NCBI GenBank assembly: GCA_037951105.1
Contig: JBAMJV010003959.1
Span: 1 to 64,000 of the forward strand
DNA from: Echinarachnius parma
Taxonomy: Eukaryota; Echinodermata; Echinoidea; Clypeasteroida; Echinarachniidae
DNA: 64,000 nt
Reading direction: 5' to 3'
Shown: piece after piece, positions 27,101 through 39,100 of the stretch
Position numbering within the stretch: position 1 is the stretch's first letter
Layout of the letters: each line of letters begins with the position of its first letter
Made by a program: the position numbers and the translations under genes
The notes under the pieces: generated by a model
The model's database searches: none
The model's input: only the letters and a program-made list of their open reading frames with translations
Told to the model about the DNA's origin: nothing

Positions 27101-30100
27101 TCCAAAAATCACAAAAAATGCTTCTTCTCCTTCATTTCTCGACCGATTTTGATTTGGTTTGCTTTATCTGGTAGAGCTAACTTTGGTACACTAAACTTCT
27201 ACACAGAATTTTGAAATTTTTCTCCATTAATAAATTATGGTAATTTATGCAAATTTATTCCAGAAATCACAAAAAATGCTTCTTCTCCTTCATTTCTCGA
27301 CCGATTTTCATTCTGTTTGGTTTATCTAATAGGGCTAGGTTTCATAAGATAGGGCTAAGAGGGGGATTTCAAACTTCTATACAGATTCATGAAATTCATT
27401 ATCTATGGTAATTTATGCAAATTATTCGAAATCACAAAAAATGCTTCTTCTCCTTCATTTCTCGACCGATTTTGATTTGGTTTGCTTTATCTGGTAGAGC
27501 TAACTTTGGTACACTAAACTGCTACACAGAATTTTGAAATTTTTCTCCATTCATTAATTATGGTAAATTTTTTATTTTTTTATTTTTTTAATTTTTTTTA
27601 ATTTAATTTTTATTTATTTTTCTATTTTTATTTTTATTTTTTTTAATTTTATTTTATTTTTTGTTTGTTTGTTTGTTTGTTTTGTTTGTTTTTGTTTTTT
27701 ATTTTATTTATTTTTATTTTTATTTTGATTTTTTAAATTTATTTTTTTATTTTTTTATTTTTTCCCATGTCCCTTCCAGGGCATCAAATTTTTATTTTTT
27801 GACCAGTTGAAAAGTGTACCACATGAAATTTGCGATATTTGATGTTGCGAGATGGCGGATGAGCGCTACGTCATTGACGTTCTGGTTTCATTTTCATAGT
27901 CATTGGCGACAACAAAAACTGTGACCTGAATCTACGATGGTTGCGAAACTACATCAGTGTTGTCCGTCTGGAGCCTTTCCTCTTCTTAAATATTTTATTT
28001 CTAATTATTTCTTTTAAAAAAATCAGATATTTATCGATGGGAACGAAATACGCAGCCTGAATCTTCGATGGTTGAGAAACCACATCGGTGTGGTTAGCCA
28101 AGAACCCGTCCTCTTCAACTGTTCCATCGAACAAAACATCTCGTACGGACGGGAGGGCGTCACGAAGGAGGAGATCATCCAAGCGGCCAAGATGGCAAAC
28201 GCCCACGACTTCATCTCCAAGCTACCAAAGGTGAGCTTGCCGTAAGATTTGTCCGAAGGATGAAGGTTCAATTGTCTCATCTGGGTCGTTGTGTGGCTAG
28301 AATAACGGAGCGTGTACCTCCCAAACGTGAGGTCCCCCAGTTCGAAACTAGAGTGTGCCCATAAATAATAATGATAATAACGGTTATTTATATAGCGCTA
28401 TTCCCATGGGGATCATAGCGCTTTACACGATTATTATTACCCCGGTCAACGGATACACACTGCAATCATTCCTGCACATTAAATGCACATTCTCCACTTC
28501 CTAGGGAGAATTCTAGCTAGTCGCCTGATATTAATACCAGAAGTTGTAGATATCATGTTTGACTTATCCTTCTGATCATTGTCTCCTACAGGGTTATGAC
28601 ACCATTGTTGGAGAGCGTGGAGCCCAGCTGTCTGGGGGTCAGAAGCAGCGAGTTGCCATTGCCAGAGCCCTGGTCAGGAATCCACCAATCCTGCTGCTCG
28701 ATGAGGCCACATCGGCGTTGGACAGGGAGAGCGAGAAGCTCGTGCAACAGGCTCTTGACAAGGTACTGCCATTTAAAATTGTTAAAGGAACATTTACCCA
28801 TTTAATATGCGTTATTATGATTATATGTCCCCTATCTTTTTATTCCTATACATGTACCTTCATCTACATCACAACATTTGCACATTATCCTTTTTCTTAG
28901 TTATTCTCAAACATATCAATCTTTTTTGTGTATCAAATAGGCGTCGGAGGGACGTACCACAATTGTCATCGCGCACCGACTGTCGACGATTCAGAATGCA
29001 GACATCATCTACGCAATCCACGAGGGACAAGTCGCAGAGTTCGGGACCCACGCAGAACTGATGAAAGTGGATGGTGTTTACAAGCAGCTGGTTACCCTAC
29101 AGATGATCGGCAAGGGGAAAGGAGAGGAAGGTATTATGATAATTATGATATAATCTCGCTTCTCTTGTCCTCTGATGACGATGATGATGAAGAAGAGATC
29201 AAGAAAGTTTAGAGGAGTGAAAACCTCAAGAAAAATGATTATTTTACTAAAAAAACAATTAAATTCAATCTGATTCATTTTTTTTTGTATTGGTTAACCA
29301 GCGTATTGTTTTGGTTCTCTTAAACCTTCTAAATTGCATTATTTATTGTGTGTATTTTTGTTTGTATTGTGATTAGATGAAGATGATGATGATAAAGAAA
29401 TCAAGACAGTTGAAAGGAGTGGAAGTAACAAGAAACATTTTTTTTTAAAGCCAGAAATAACCATAAAATGTGACCTTAAACCACAAAAGTCGGGAAAAAT
29501 GATTATGTTGATTTTCACATGACATAAAAGTAGAAGTCATAACCTTTAAAGTGATATATAATTTGTCCTATTTGCACTAAGCAAACCCTCTCAAAATGAG
29601 CGCCAAAGATTTGGAACATGGCTGAAGCGGTTTTAAATGAGGGAGAAAACGGGCCACTTATATAATCATTTTTATTGGAAAAAAATTGTACTTTTCTTAC
29701 GCTCAAAGTTTCACATAAGGTAGATTAAGATACCCTTAATCAGGAAATACCAAAATCCTGTATCTCATATTTCTTTTTAAATAGACTATTTTAGCTAATA
29801 ACAGAGAAACTATAACGGCGACATAACAGTCATTTTGTGGTGTAAGGTCACAAATTTAGTCTGGGTAATTTTTTTGTTTCCCTTTGTGACTAGATGACGA
29901 CGACGAAGATGAAGAAGAAGAAATCAAGACAGTCGAGAGAAGCGGAAGCTACAAGAAAATGGCACGACAGCTGTCGTTCAAAAAGTCGCGTCACGCATCG
30001 GGAGGTAGCGGCTCTGGAGACAAGGAGGAAGAGGAGGAGGTAGGAATTTTATTCTTTTTATCCGCGGCTTCCCTATGTCTGAAATCAAATTGGCAATGCG

Positions 30101-33100
30101 GAGTGGCTTTGATCGTTAAACGAAGGAAAGTTGATAGTCATCTGGGCTTCCTGTGCAGTTGAACGAGATAGGTAGGCGAGGAAGGAGGAAGTGAAGGTGG
30201 GTTTTTTTATTCTTCTTTTTTATGCCCCTGATACGAAAATTGGCAACGCTGAATCGCTTCGATCATTAACAAAAGGTAAGTTAATAGTCAACTGAGCTTC
30301 CTGTGCATTTGAACAAGCTAGCTATGCAAGGAGGTGGGTTTTTGAATTCTTCTTTATGCCCCTGATACGAAAATTGGCAACGCTGAATCGCTTTGATCAT
30401 TAACAAAAGGTAAGTTAAATAGTCAACTGAGCTTCCTGTGCAGTTGAACAAGATAGCTATGCAAGGAGGAAGAAGTGGAGGGGGGTTTTTTAAATTCTTC
30501 TTTATGCCCCTGATATGAAAATTGGCAACGCTGAGTCGCTTCGATCATTAACAAAAGTTAATAGTCAACTGAGCTTCCTGTGCATTTGAACAAGATAGCT
30601 ACATGTATGCAAGGAGGAAGAAGTGGAGGTGGGTTTTTAAATTCTTCTTTATGCCCCTGATATGAAAATTGGCAATGCTGAGTCGCTTTGATCATTAACC
30701 CCTTGACCACGGGAACCGAGTGGGTTGTGTACAAAGTCAATGGGGATTTCATAAACTCGTAGGGAATGGGTTAATAAAAAGATTTTAATTTTTTTTTTAT
30801 AGTTATCTAGGTTGAAAGTCGTCTGGGCTTCATGTGCAGTTGAATGAGCAAGGTATCCTCAATGAATAGCCTTAAAGGGACATTCCCTCTTTACCAAAAA
30901 TTTCAAAATGCTTCAAATTTGGTACAGATCTGTATAATACTTGTATTATGCTGCGTATGAAATTTCATAGCCGTAGGTGCCATCATTCATAGCGATCACT
31001 GCTGTTGTGCAGATCTCTCTCGTTGTGCAGATCACTCTCGTTGGTGGCGCTATCTATTATGGGTGGTGGGCATCACATTCATACCACATATAATATCAAC
31101 AGCGAATGTAGAGGGAGCTAGACAGATTATTGTGAGGTTCGGTTATTAAACCGTCGTCTAACATTTTATTAATCTATAGGTAATAACAAAAATCATAACA
31201 TTCATAACTCCACCAAAATACATTGTCAAGTCCTAAACTTTTCAGAATAAATTTTAAAAATCATGATCTATAATATTTGAGGTTAATATGGCAACTTATA
31301 TTTTAAAATTATTTTTGGCTTGCAAAAGAGGGAATGCCCCTTTAATCCCTCATTTTATTTACCTCATCCTTACTGCAGTTTACGATAATTTGGTCACCTC
31401 AATTACTTAAAAAAATTAATGAACAAAGTATTACAGTTGCAAGACGCTCGACAATATCGAGGAAAGCAATACTGTCATGCACAGAACACAGCCTGCCCAA
31501 CTACACTAAAAAGCCAAGATGTTTCTTGTTTTGCAAATTATCTTGTCAGTTTAATTATCAAATCTAGTTTGCATGCACTGTCGCACATAAATAGAAATGT
31601 TCCTATAATCTCAACACATTTGCATCTTGTGCACTTGCGATCATGTGTACTAGCGCGCCCAAAAGTGTTCATTAGAAAGGACCGCTTAGTGTATTTTTTT
31701 CATCAATCACTGATGGGTGACTCTGTTAATTACTCAATTTAAAGTAATTTAAGCAAATGAAGAAAATTATTATATTAGGGATAATATTTTGTATTTATTT
31801 TTATTCTTCTTTTGTTACAGGAGGAGGAAGAAGCCGTTACAGAAGCGTCATACTGGGAGGTGCTGAAGCTAAACGCACCGGAGTGGCACTACGTTGTGGT
31901 TGGCTGCTTCTTCTCCGGTCTCATGGGAGTCACCATGCCTATCTTCGGTCTCCTGTTCAGTGAAATCATCAAGGTACTCATGATGGTGATGATTATGATG
32001 ATCATCATAATTATCATCATCACCATTACCATTACCATCACCATCATCATCATCCTCCTCATCCTCATCCTCATCATCTTCTTCATCATCATCATCATCA
32101 TCATCATCAACATCAACATCAACATCAACATCAACATCAACATCAACATCAACATCAACATCAACATCAACATCAACATCATCATCATCATCATCATCAT
32201 CATTACATCATCATCATCATCATCATCATCATCATTACATCATCATCATCATTACATCATCATCATCATCACCACCACCACCACCACCACCACCACCACC
32301 ACCACCACCACCACCACCACCACCACCACCACCACCACCACCACCACCACCACCACCACCACCACCACCACCACCACCACCACCACCACCACCACCACCA
32401 CCACCACCACCACCACCACCACCACCACCACCACCACCACCACCACCACCACCACCACCACCACCACCACCACCACCACCACCACCACCACCATCATATT
32501 CATTTTCCTGTCCATTTGATGTGCCATCTATATATTTCAGTTTGCATGAATATTCAAACAAAATTCTCAATTGTTAATTTTTTCTTCTTCAGATCTTCAG
32601 TCTTCCTTCGGAACAAATGCGTGAGGAGGCCGTCTTCTGGTCGCTCATGTTCCTCGCTCTCGGAGGCGCCATGTTCTTCGGTTACTCCATCTCGATCTCC
32701 TGCCTCGCGCTGTCCGGAGAGCGGCTAACTCTGAGACTGCGAAGAAAAGCCTTCTGGACTATACTTCGACAGGTTTGGACTTTGATTTCTGTCTTTATTC
32801 TGTTATGTATTAAAAGTCTTTAACAAAAAATTAGAGGCATTAGAGGCATTATTTTTTTGGGTTGTATGTCTGTCCGTCCGTCCTGTTTTTGTACTCGCGA
32901 TATCTCAAGATCCGGTTAGTGGATCAATTTCAAACTAAGTATGAGTGTACATATCGGGGTGACAATTTCTTTGCGAGCTAATGAGCTTGCTCAATTTTAG
33001 GATCACGAGGTCAAAGGTCACAGGGCTCAATGTATATATGAACAAAAATGTAATCTCAAGAACTGATTGACCTAACCATCAAACTTGAATTAAAAGAATT

Positions 33101-36100
33101 AAAAGAGTTCAGTGCGAGTTAATTTGGGCTGGATATAAAAATGGCGGACGCATCCCTTCAGTTTAAGATTCATCTAGTTCTTTATTATCCATGTATGATG
33201 CAAATCTTAATTAAATTAGTGTAAATCAGATGATGTTTACAAGTTTGTTATCCTTTGGGTATAATTATTAAACAGATTTTGTTATTTATTATGTATCTGT
33301 TTGTCTAGGATGTGGCCTATTTTGATCAGCCAAATCACAGCACGGGCGCTCTAGCAACCAGACTGTCTGCCGATGCGTCCAATGTCAAAGGGGTAAGTAA
33401 TTGTATTCTCCAAATGCATGTACATCCCAAAAGTAAAATGCAAATATTGAATAATAGCACATAATAATTATATCTTACCAAAAAGTTAAATGCAAATGCT
33501 GAATAATAGCACATAATAATTATATCTTATTCTCTATGCGCTTCACAAAATATGACTCGAGTAATAAAACGTTTACGAGATGACATCAATAGTCAGAATT
33601 GCACAGAAACACAAGTATACTGCATCATAAATTTTACTTAGAAATTACACAACGCACCAATACAACCCTTTCCAAGGACTATTAGATATTACCCTTGGTC
33701 ACTGGGTGCAGTGCAAGCCAACACATTATGATCTCCCTGGGGAGCATACAGCCAATTGAGCAGCCACTACGGCAAAGCAGGCCGGTGATGATTAATAAAA
33801 ATCAACTCGTTCAGTTATCACTATAAATCTATAATTAGTGACTATTAATTTACAAATTAGTATTATCTTGCAGGCGACCGGTATTCGTATCAGCACGGCG
33901 ATTCAGTCTATCACGGCGTTGGGGGCCGCCGTCGTGATCGGTTTCATATTTGGATGGAAACTGGCTCTCTTGGTGCTTGCCCTGGTGCCGGTGCTTATAA
34001 TCGCGGGCGGGCTCCAGTTGAAATTGATGCAAGGAACCCAGAAGAAGGACTCCGAGCTACTGGAAGAAGCGGGAAAGGTTGGTCTTATTAAATGAATAAT
34101 GGTGATTGATGATGATGATAAATAATAATAATCATATTATTTGATTTATATAGCGCCTAACATAAAATTATCTCTAGGCGCTTTACAAAAATATACAGAA
34201 TAAAGAGACAAGTTAGTCAAGAAATCAAGAGCGTCATGAAATATCGTGCAGCCCTATCCTGGCGCTTACAAAGAAAAAATGACGGTGATGGTGATGGTGA
34301 TGGCGATGGTGATGGCGATGTTTATGATGGTCTTGCTTTCAAATTTGATAGATTGATTGTGTGTTTGTTTATTTTTAAAATTTATTTTCCATTCCTTTTT
34401 TCCATTACAGATTGCCGCAGAATCTATTGAGAATATTCGGACAGTGGCCTCGCTCACGCTTGAAGACCAAATGTACCGGAGCTACGCAGACATGCTTTAT
34501 GAGCCATTTATGTGAGTAAAATGATCTTTTTATTGTAATTCTTGATTGATACATCAGCCTAATATGATTGGCCATCATCTCTTTTAAAATATACCTTTGA
34601 GGCCACATCTCTCCACCTCGAGTGCAAGAGCTCTGCTGATAGCTGCCACATGTATGTGAGGCAGAGTTTTAGGGGCCTCTTTTTTTTTGCCCATTTGAAA
34701 GCTACTTAAAGGGATCTAGTAACTTTGTTGACATGTGCAAAAAGTGATGAATGGTTGATGCAATGTATATTGTTGTTATATCATATGTCCACAAGGTATT
34801 GTGTGAAAATTTCAAGTCAAATGGACAAATTGTATGGCCAAGTAATGAGCAAAAATGCGAAGTGATATTCAGTAACTCACGGCACTCACTTTGTACACAG
34901 AAGAAAAACTCGCCCGAAAGTTTTTCTTATCTGAATACTTCAATCATACATATCTTTGTAACGAAAGGGAAATTTGAAAAACCAAAACCTGTCCCGTGAT
35001 TTTATTGTTAATACGAATACAACAAGGTATAAGGGAACCGCTAGAATTATAAATTTATTTTGAGGATTTGGACAATGTTACTAAGTCCCTTTAATGACAC
35101 TATTACCTTATGCCATTATCAACCTTATGCCAGAAGACAAAATGTATCAGAGTTTTAATATGTACACATTGTTCATAAGCCAGTTATGAGTTATAATCTC
35201 TCTCTAGTTTAACATCAAATATGATGACCATGATACATTGTATATTAGCAAGTTAAATTCTCTTGTTATTATAACAATCTGCAATATAACGATGATGGTT
35301 ATGACGACAACGACGACGACATCGGCAGCAATGGCTACGACGATGATTGGATGATGGTACGTCGTGGTGGTGATGATGATAATAACAGCTATGATGATTG
35401 TAAAAAAATGGTAAAGACAATTACTTTTTAGTATTATTGTTATTTGATGATATACATGCAAAATCTGGTGTATTTCGTCCCCCCAGTACAAATCAGCGAA
35501 ACACCCAGCTGTACGGCTCAGTCTTTGCAATCACTCAGGCGATGGTCTTCTTCCTCTACGCAGCCGCCTTTAGATATGGCGGCCATCTTGTATCCAAGGG
35601 AGAAATGCAGACCGATGAGGTTTTCAAGTAAGTGTATCAATGTACCATCAAATTAATTAATTAACAAAATTCAGAGGGAAAAAATGGAACATTCTTTTTA
35701 AAATAAAATACAGAATTGGAAGACTAATCGGTTAACATTTTAGCAAAATCAGTAAAGAAATATGAAGACAGTGTTTTACCATTTTACTGAAATTGACCAA
35801 CTAATAAATTTGCTATTTTCTTATATCATGACTTTAAAAGATTATGACTATTTTTGAGATATTAATTTCATTTTGCAGGGTAAAATTCAATGTTTTATTT
35901 GCTGGCATCCTCTCAGTTAGTTGTGAGCCTTCTTTTAATATTAGATTTTTCCAGGACCAAGTTTTTTCATTCAGGATTGCCCAAAATTATGATTAATTTA
36001 AAATTATTGTTTCCAATTTTTAAGGAGTGTCTTTGGGATCGCATTCGTCTCCTCGTCTCTCAGTTCACCTTGAATAGCGAATTACATCAAAGCCAAGATT

Positions 36101-39100
36101 TGTATTCAAGATTACCCTAAAATTATGATTAATTTTGAATTATTGTACATTGTTTTCAGGGTTGTCTTTGGTATTGCGTTCGCCGGCATTTCTCTCGGTC
36201 AATCCTCTGCATTCCTACCAGACTATGCCAAAGCCAGGCACTCAGCAAATATCATCCTCAATTTGTTCACAACTCAACCACAAATCGATAACTACTCGAA
36301 GGAGGGACTAAAACCGGTAAGAAAAATGGATTTGTTCAAGTTATTTGTAAGGTTGGCTTTAATAGTATGTGCTTGACAAACAACATTCCAAATATGTTTA
36401 TAACCCAACCTCAATTTGATCTATTCGAAGGAGGGGTTGAAACCAGTAAAAATTCATCAAGCGTTAATTCTGAAATATACAGCCAAACCTGTCTTAGTGG
36501 CCACCAAAAGTGATGCCCTACATTGAAATTGTTTTGAATGATTGAGCAAAGTAAGCAACAAAAAGGTTTCTAAGTCACTGACTGGTTATGTAGTTTAATA
36601 ATACATTCATTACCTACAAAGGTAACCCTAGTTGGCAATTAAAAGTATCTCTTGTTGCATATTCAGCCCTATCATCCAAAAAAAATACTTATAAAATTGA
36701 ACTAAAGCTTGTGTGGTTTTAAGATGATGGGCCTGGGGTGTTTCACAAAGATCCTATTAAGTTGAACTTAACTCTAAGTTAGATTTAAACATTATGGTAA
36801 GCCATATGCAGCCTTGGAATAAAATACACTCAAAAGCATAAATGCAAGTATTGCAGACTTTTCATAAATCTTACATCAAGAACATGAAATCTCCTTGATA
36901 ATAGAAAATATTAATGATTTTGAATAAATATTTTATGCCTTTTAAAAGAATTTTTACAAACAATTTTTAAAGAAACTAACGGCTTTCCATACTTTTTAAG
37001 TCAAACTTAGAAGATCTTTGTGAAACACCCCAAAGCAGGCAATGGGTTAATCCTTTAAGACTATTTAATTTCGATATATAACATGCATTCTCCCAAGACC
37101 ACACACTAAGTATTTTCATGACCAGTCTTGAATGAGTAAACAAATATCAATATATCCTTGATAAGATTCATCTGATTGTGAAATTGTTCGAAACGTACGT
37201 CAAGCTAAAACAAGTAAGTTGATAGTGTGAAAATAACATTTTTTGAAATATCAATATATTTTCCCAACTTGCAGAAGGAGCTCGATGGTGAAATCAAGTA
37301 CAGCGATCTCCAGTTCACCTACCCCACCAGACCGGACATCCAGATCCTGAAGGGCCTCAACCTGACCATCAAACCGGGGCAGACGGTGGCCCTAGTCGGA
37401 GAGAGTGGATGCGGAAAGAGCACCCTGGTATCACTCCTGGAGAGATTCTATGACCCATTGGAAGGCTCAGTGGTAAGTCTCAAACCCATGCAATCGATCA
37501 GTCGGTCGGTCGATCAATCAATCAATAACAATCAATAATTCAATCATTCAATCATTCAATCATTCAATCATTCAATCATTCAATCATTCAATCATTCAAT
37601 CAATCAATTAGTCAGTCGGTCAACCCAACGCCTGACTGACCGACAAACCAACTTTAACCAACCAAACAACCAACCCACCATCAATTTTCCTATCATTGTT
37701 GATGGCATCGGCAAATATGGCGATCGTAAGTCAGGAGCAGATTAATTTGTACATGCTTCACCAAGAATCATTCTTTTAATCAGTCAGTCAGTCAGTCAAT
37801 GAATGGATTAATAAATTACTCGATCAATGACCTTTTCGTTTCAGAATGTTGAGGTTAACTGCATGAAGGATCTTAATGTACCATGATTTCAGTCGAAGAT
37901 GGCAGTTGTCGGTCAAGAGATGATTCTGTTCACTTGTTGATCAATCAATTATCCTTTCTTACCTATTAATCAATATTTATTTTGTTCAGAGCGTTGATGG
38001 TAATTGCATCAAGGATCTAAACGTCCAGTGGCTGCGGGCAAACATGGCGGTCGTCAGTCAAGAGCCGATTCTATTCGCTTGCTCTATAAAAAATTAAAAA
38101 ACAGCGATCGGTTGGTTGGTAGATGAATTGTTCAATCAATCAATCAATCCATTATCTTTGCTTTTCAGAGTGTTGATGGTAATTGCATCAAGGATCTAAA
38201 CGTCCAGTGGCTGCGGGCGAACATGGCGGTTGTCAGTCAAGAGCCGATTCTATTCGCTTGCTCTATAAAAATTAAAAAAACAGCGATCGGTTGGTTGGTA
38301 GATGAATTGTTCAATCAATCAATCAATCCATTATCTTTGCTTTTCAGAGTGTTGATGGTAATTGCATCAAGGATCTAAACGTCCAGTGGCTGCGGGCGAA
38401 CATGGCGGTCATGAGTCAAGAGCCGATTCTATTCGCTTGCTCTATACAAATTTAAAAACAGCGATTGGTTGGTCAGTTGGTTGGTAGATGAACTGTTCAA
38501 TCAATCAATCAATCAATCAATCCATTATCTTTGCTTTTTAGAGTATTGATGGTAATTGCATCAAGGATCTAAACGTCCAATGGCTGCGGGCAAACATGGC
38601 GGTCGTCAGCCAAGAGCCGATTCTATTCGCTTGCTCCATCAAGGACAACATCCAGTACAGTGTGGATGGGGAGCTTGACATGGCGAGCATCGAGAAAGTC
38701 GCAAAGATGGCAAACATCCACGACTTCATCGCTTCCCTACCAACGGTGAGTTGCTATTGAATGCTGTTTGAGGATACTTTCTATTGGTTTATGTTATGCT
38801 TGGTCTACACCTCATTTGGTCTACTACATCTTGATGCCTTTAACTTCAATTTTCCCAGCTCCAAACCCGATCCCTTAGCCAAAACCTAACCCTAACCTTA
38901 ACTCTAACCCTAATCCACACCCCTAACCCTAATCATAATCCCTAGTTATAATCATAAGCCCCCGAATTTAGAATTTTCCAGTAGACCAAATGGCTGTAGA
39001 CCATTCGGCAAGTTACCTTTCTATTTCAGAGTCTCATTTTTCCAAATGTTCATAATTTTGAGAGAATGAAATAAATGTAATGGAAAATGTTGCAGCGCCT

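Noticed and set aside
26555..27560. CRISPR-like regular repeats
   Set aside because: Direct, contiguous satellite units without unique spacers in a eukaryotic intron.
31812..32570. Long open frames of poly-Thr, poly-Gly, poly-Val and poly-Met
   Set aside because: They are translations of the CAT and CCA microsatellites; only 31821-31973 is coding (ABCB1 exon 15).
35204..35530. 108-codon minus-strand frame
   Set aside because: Shadow of GAT/GAC-rich intron sequence overlapping exon 20; no motif.
37509..37615. CRISPR-like short repeat array
   Set aside because: Simple eight-base microsatellite with no spacers.
38880..38945. Chromosome end or fusion point
   Set aside because: Only a few degenerate CCCTAA units inside a gene intron; a second short tract at 51003 is likewise interstitial.
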